Below are positions 63,101 to 64,000 of a stretch of DNA of 64,000 nt, in pieces. Source of the stretch: Malurus cyaneus samueli (Eukaryota > Chordata > Aves > Passeriformes > Maluridae); NCBI GenBank assembly GCA_009741485.1, contig CM019214.1, positions 29,602,746 to 29,666,745 of the forward strand, written 5' to 3'. The notes beneath the pieces were generated by a model. That model was not told the DNA's origin, made no database searches, and saw only the letters and a list, made by a program, of their open reading frames with translations. Position 1 is the stretch's first letter. Each line of letters starts with the position of its first letter. The position numbers were made by a program, and so were the translations under genes.

Positions 63101-64000
63101 GCTAACTTATCTTGAACAAGAACCCCAGGGCTCCAGAATGATTTTTCCAAAAGAACAGCTAAATCCCTCCCCCAGTGTCTCCTCTCTCCGAGAAGTCAGA
63201 ATTTGTCTGATGGGGATTCAGTGAGTACTTTTATTTTGACAAAGCAATTAATAAAAAGCAGCAACATCTGCCTACACAGCCCTCAGGAGTCTGACAACAT
63301 CCTCCAAAACAAATACTGGAACTAGCCTGGCTGAAAACTCAGAAATCTTTCAAGAATCAAGTGCATTCTGATTCAGCTTACCGGTTTTGAGTTGAACTTT
63401 TCCTTGTAGATTAATCAGCCCTACGCTCAGGAGAATTTTTAAATTTTTAATCATTCCAAGTGGAGGAGTAGCAATGAGGGTCCCCTCCCCAACCCTGGCA
63501 GCACAGACTGCACATGAATATGATCACAAGGGAAGGGTATGGACAAGACCAGCGCTGTCATTATTTCAGTTTCTTCTGGACTTTAAACAAGTGATGGGAC
63601 ACCACTGCTGAGAGCAGGAATTTGCCAGGCCAGAAACAGGGGACCTCCCCTGAAAATGCAATCATCTCCTTCCAAGCTGCTTCAGTATAGATTACGAAGT
63701 TTAAAACAGCTCTACTAATTTCTTATTGCTTTTGCCATCACAGCAACAAGAAGAGTATCAATGCAGGTATCAGCTACTCTTTAGTTATGAAACAGGGTTT
63801 GTTCCTAATTTGTTGTCTCTTGTTTTCCTGATGGGATTAGAAAAGGAGAAAGACCTGTACAATTTTTAAATCCTTGTTCCAAGCTTCCAGGCACACAAGG
63901 GCCTGACTGCAGCCTTCTATTCCACATACTCTCACTTCTTTTTCAGTGCATGCCCATCACCTTAATATGTTCTGAAAGAGGGAAGCCCGACCTCAGCAGC
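60190..64000 (-). other. RASA3: Partial intron upstream of exon ~3
   Basis: The acceptor side carries GT repeats and T14 on the transcript strand at about 60211-60244. I searched the rest for the expected upstream C2A peptide (a segment resembling RDCYCTVNLDQEEVFRTK) and did not see it, so the preceding exon probably lies beyond the window. No repeat family was recognised. Confidence 0.8.
60211..60244. repeat. AC microsatellite with A14 run, at the exon ~3 acceptor
   Basis: The plus strand shows AC repeats followed by 14 A. On the transcript strand this is T14 then GT repeats, starting about 20 nt upstream of the acceptor of the exon at 60086-60189, so it overlaps the expected polypyrimidine tract and branch region. 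Confidence 0.9.

Larger units (their letters stand above)
1..64000 (-). other. RASA3: RASA3 gene, internal part (coding exons ~3-12 and introns)
   Basis: Ten minus-strand exons encode one continuous protein segment matching RASA3: end of C2A, complete C2B, start of RasGAP. Phases across the nine complete junctions agree, and the joined reading frame has no stop over 337 codons. RASA3 rather than the paralogue RASA2 is supported by segments such as [19 protein letters not shown] and KSHFD, where RASA2 differs clearly (comparison from memory of the human proteins). Known for the family: GAP1 subfamily, about 834 residues in human, C2-C2-RasGAP-PH-Btk layout, a GAP for Ras and Rap1 held at the plasma membrane by its PH domain. 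Exon numbering assumes that two coding exons lie upstream, as inferred for human. Promoter, start codon, stop codon and 3' UTR are outside the window. Confidence 0.96.

Noticed and set aside
60190..64000. Search for the preceding RASA3 exon
   Set aside because: No minus-strand segment encoding the expected C2A peptide with splice sites was found, so I do not claim an exon there.

Overview
The window is an interior piece of one large vertebrate gene, RASA3 (Ras GTPase-activating protein 3, also GAP1-IP4BP), transcribed from the minus strand. CR1 LINE fragments, low repeat density, strong CpG depletion and AT-rich introns fit a bird; another sauropsid is less likely, and the species cannot be told. 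Ten coding exons were found by reading the minus strand for RASA3-like peptides flanked by splice sites. From 5' to 3' of the gene they are: 60086-60189, 49136-49230, 37588-37664, 14694-14774, 11897-11969, 7591-7670, 3555-3659, 2892-3048, 1953-2101 and 1-91 (cut by the window edge). All junction phases agree, and the joined frame is open for 337 codons (1012 nt, about 1.6% of the window). By comparison with the remembered human protein they are probably coding exons 3 to 12, about residues 59 to 395. The first two coding exons, the promoter and the 3' half (rest of RasGAP, PH and Btk motif) lie outside.

In protein order, the 60 and 49 kb exons finish the first C2 domain. The 37, 14, 11, 7 and 3.5 kb exons and most of the 2.9 kb exon form the second C2 domain. 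The 1.95 kb exon and the exon at position 1 open the RasGAP domain, including the arginine finger. The protein stimulates GTP hydrolysis by Ras and Rap1 at the inner face of the plasma membrane, where its PH domain binds phosphoinositides and IP4.

The remaining 98% is intron. Supported contents are a 5'-truncated CR1 LINE (26873-27489), a short CR1 3' end (25450-25552), a decayed internal CR1 piece on the opposite strand (58527-58700), an older CR1/L3-type fragment (17385-17665), weaker old repeats, and simple A/T runs and microsatellites. No second protein gene, RNA gene, CpG island or CRISPR array is seen. The many short open frames look like chance.

The most interesting observations are a candidate 51-bp in-frame cassette exon (7951-8001) that would insert 17 residues into the second C2 domain; a GC-AG intron after the exon at 14694-14774; a T14 plus GT-repeat splice acceptor before the exon at 60086-60189; and a roughly 2.2-kb stretch (about 19300-21600) whose strand composition is reversed relative to the surrounding intron. 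Nothing here amounts to a new biological system.
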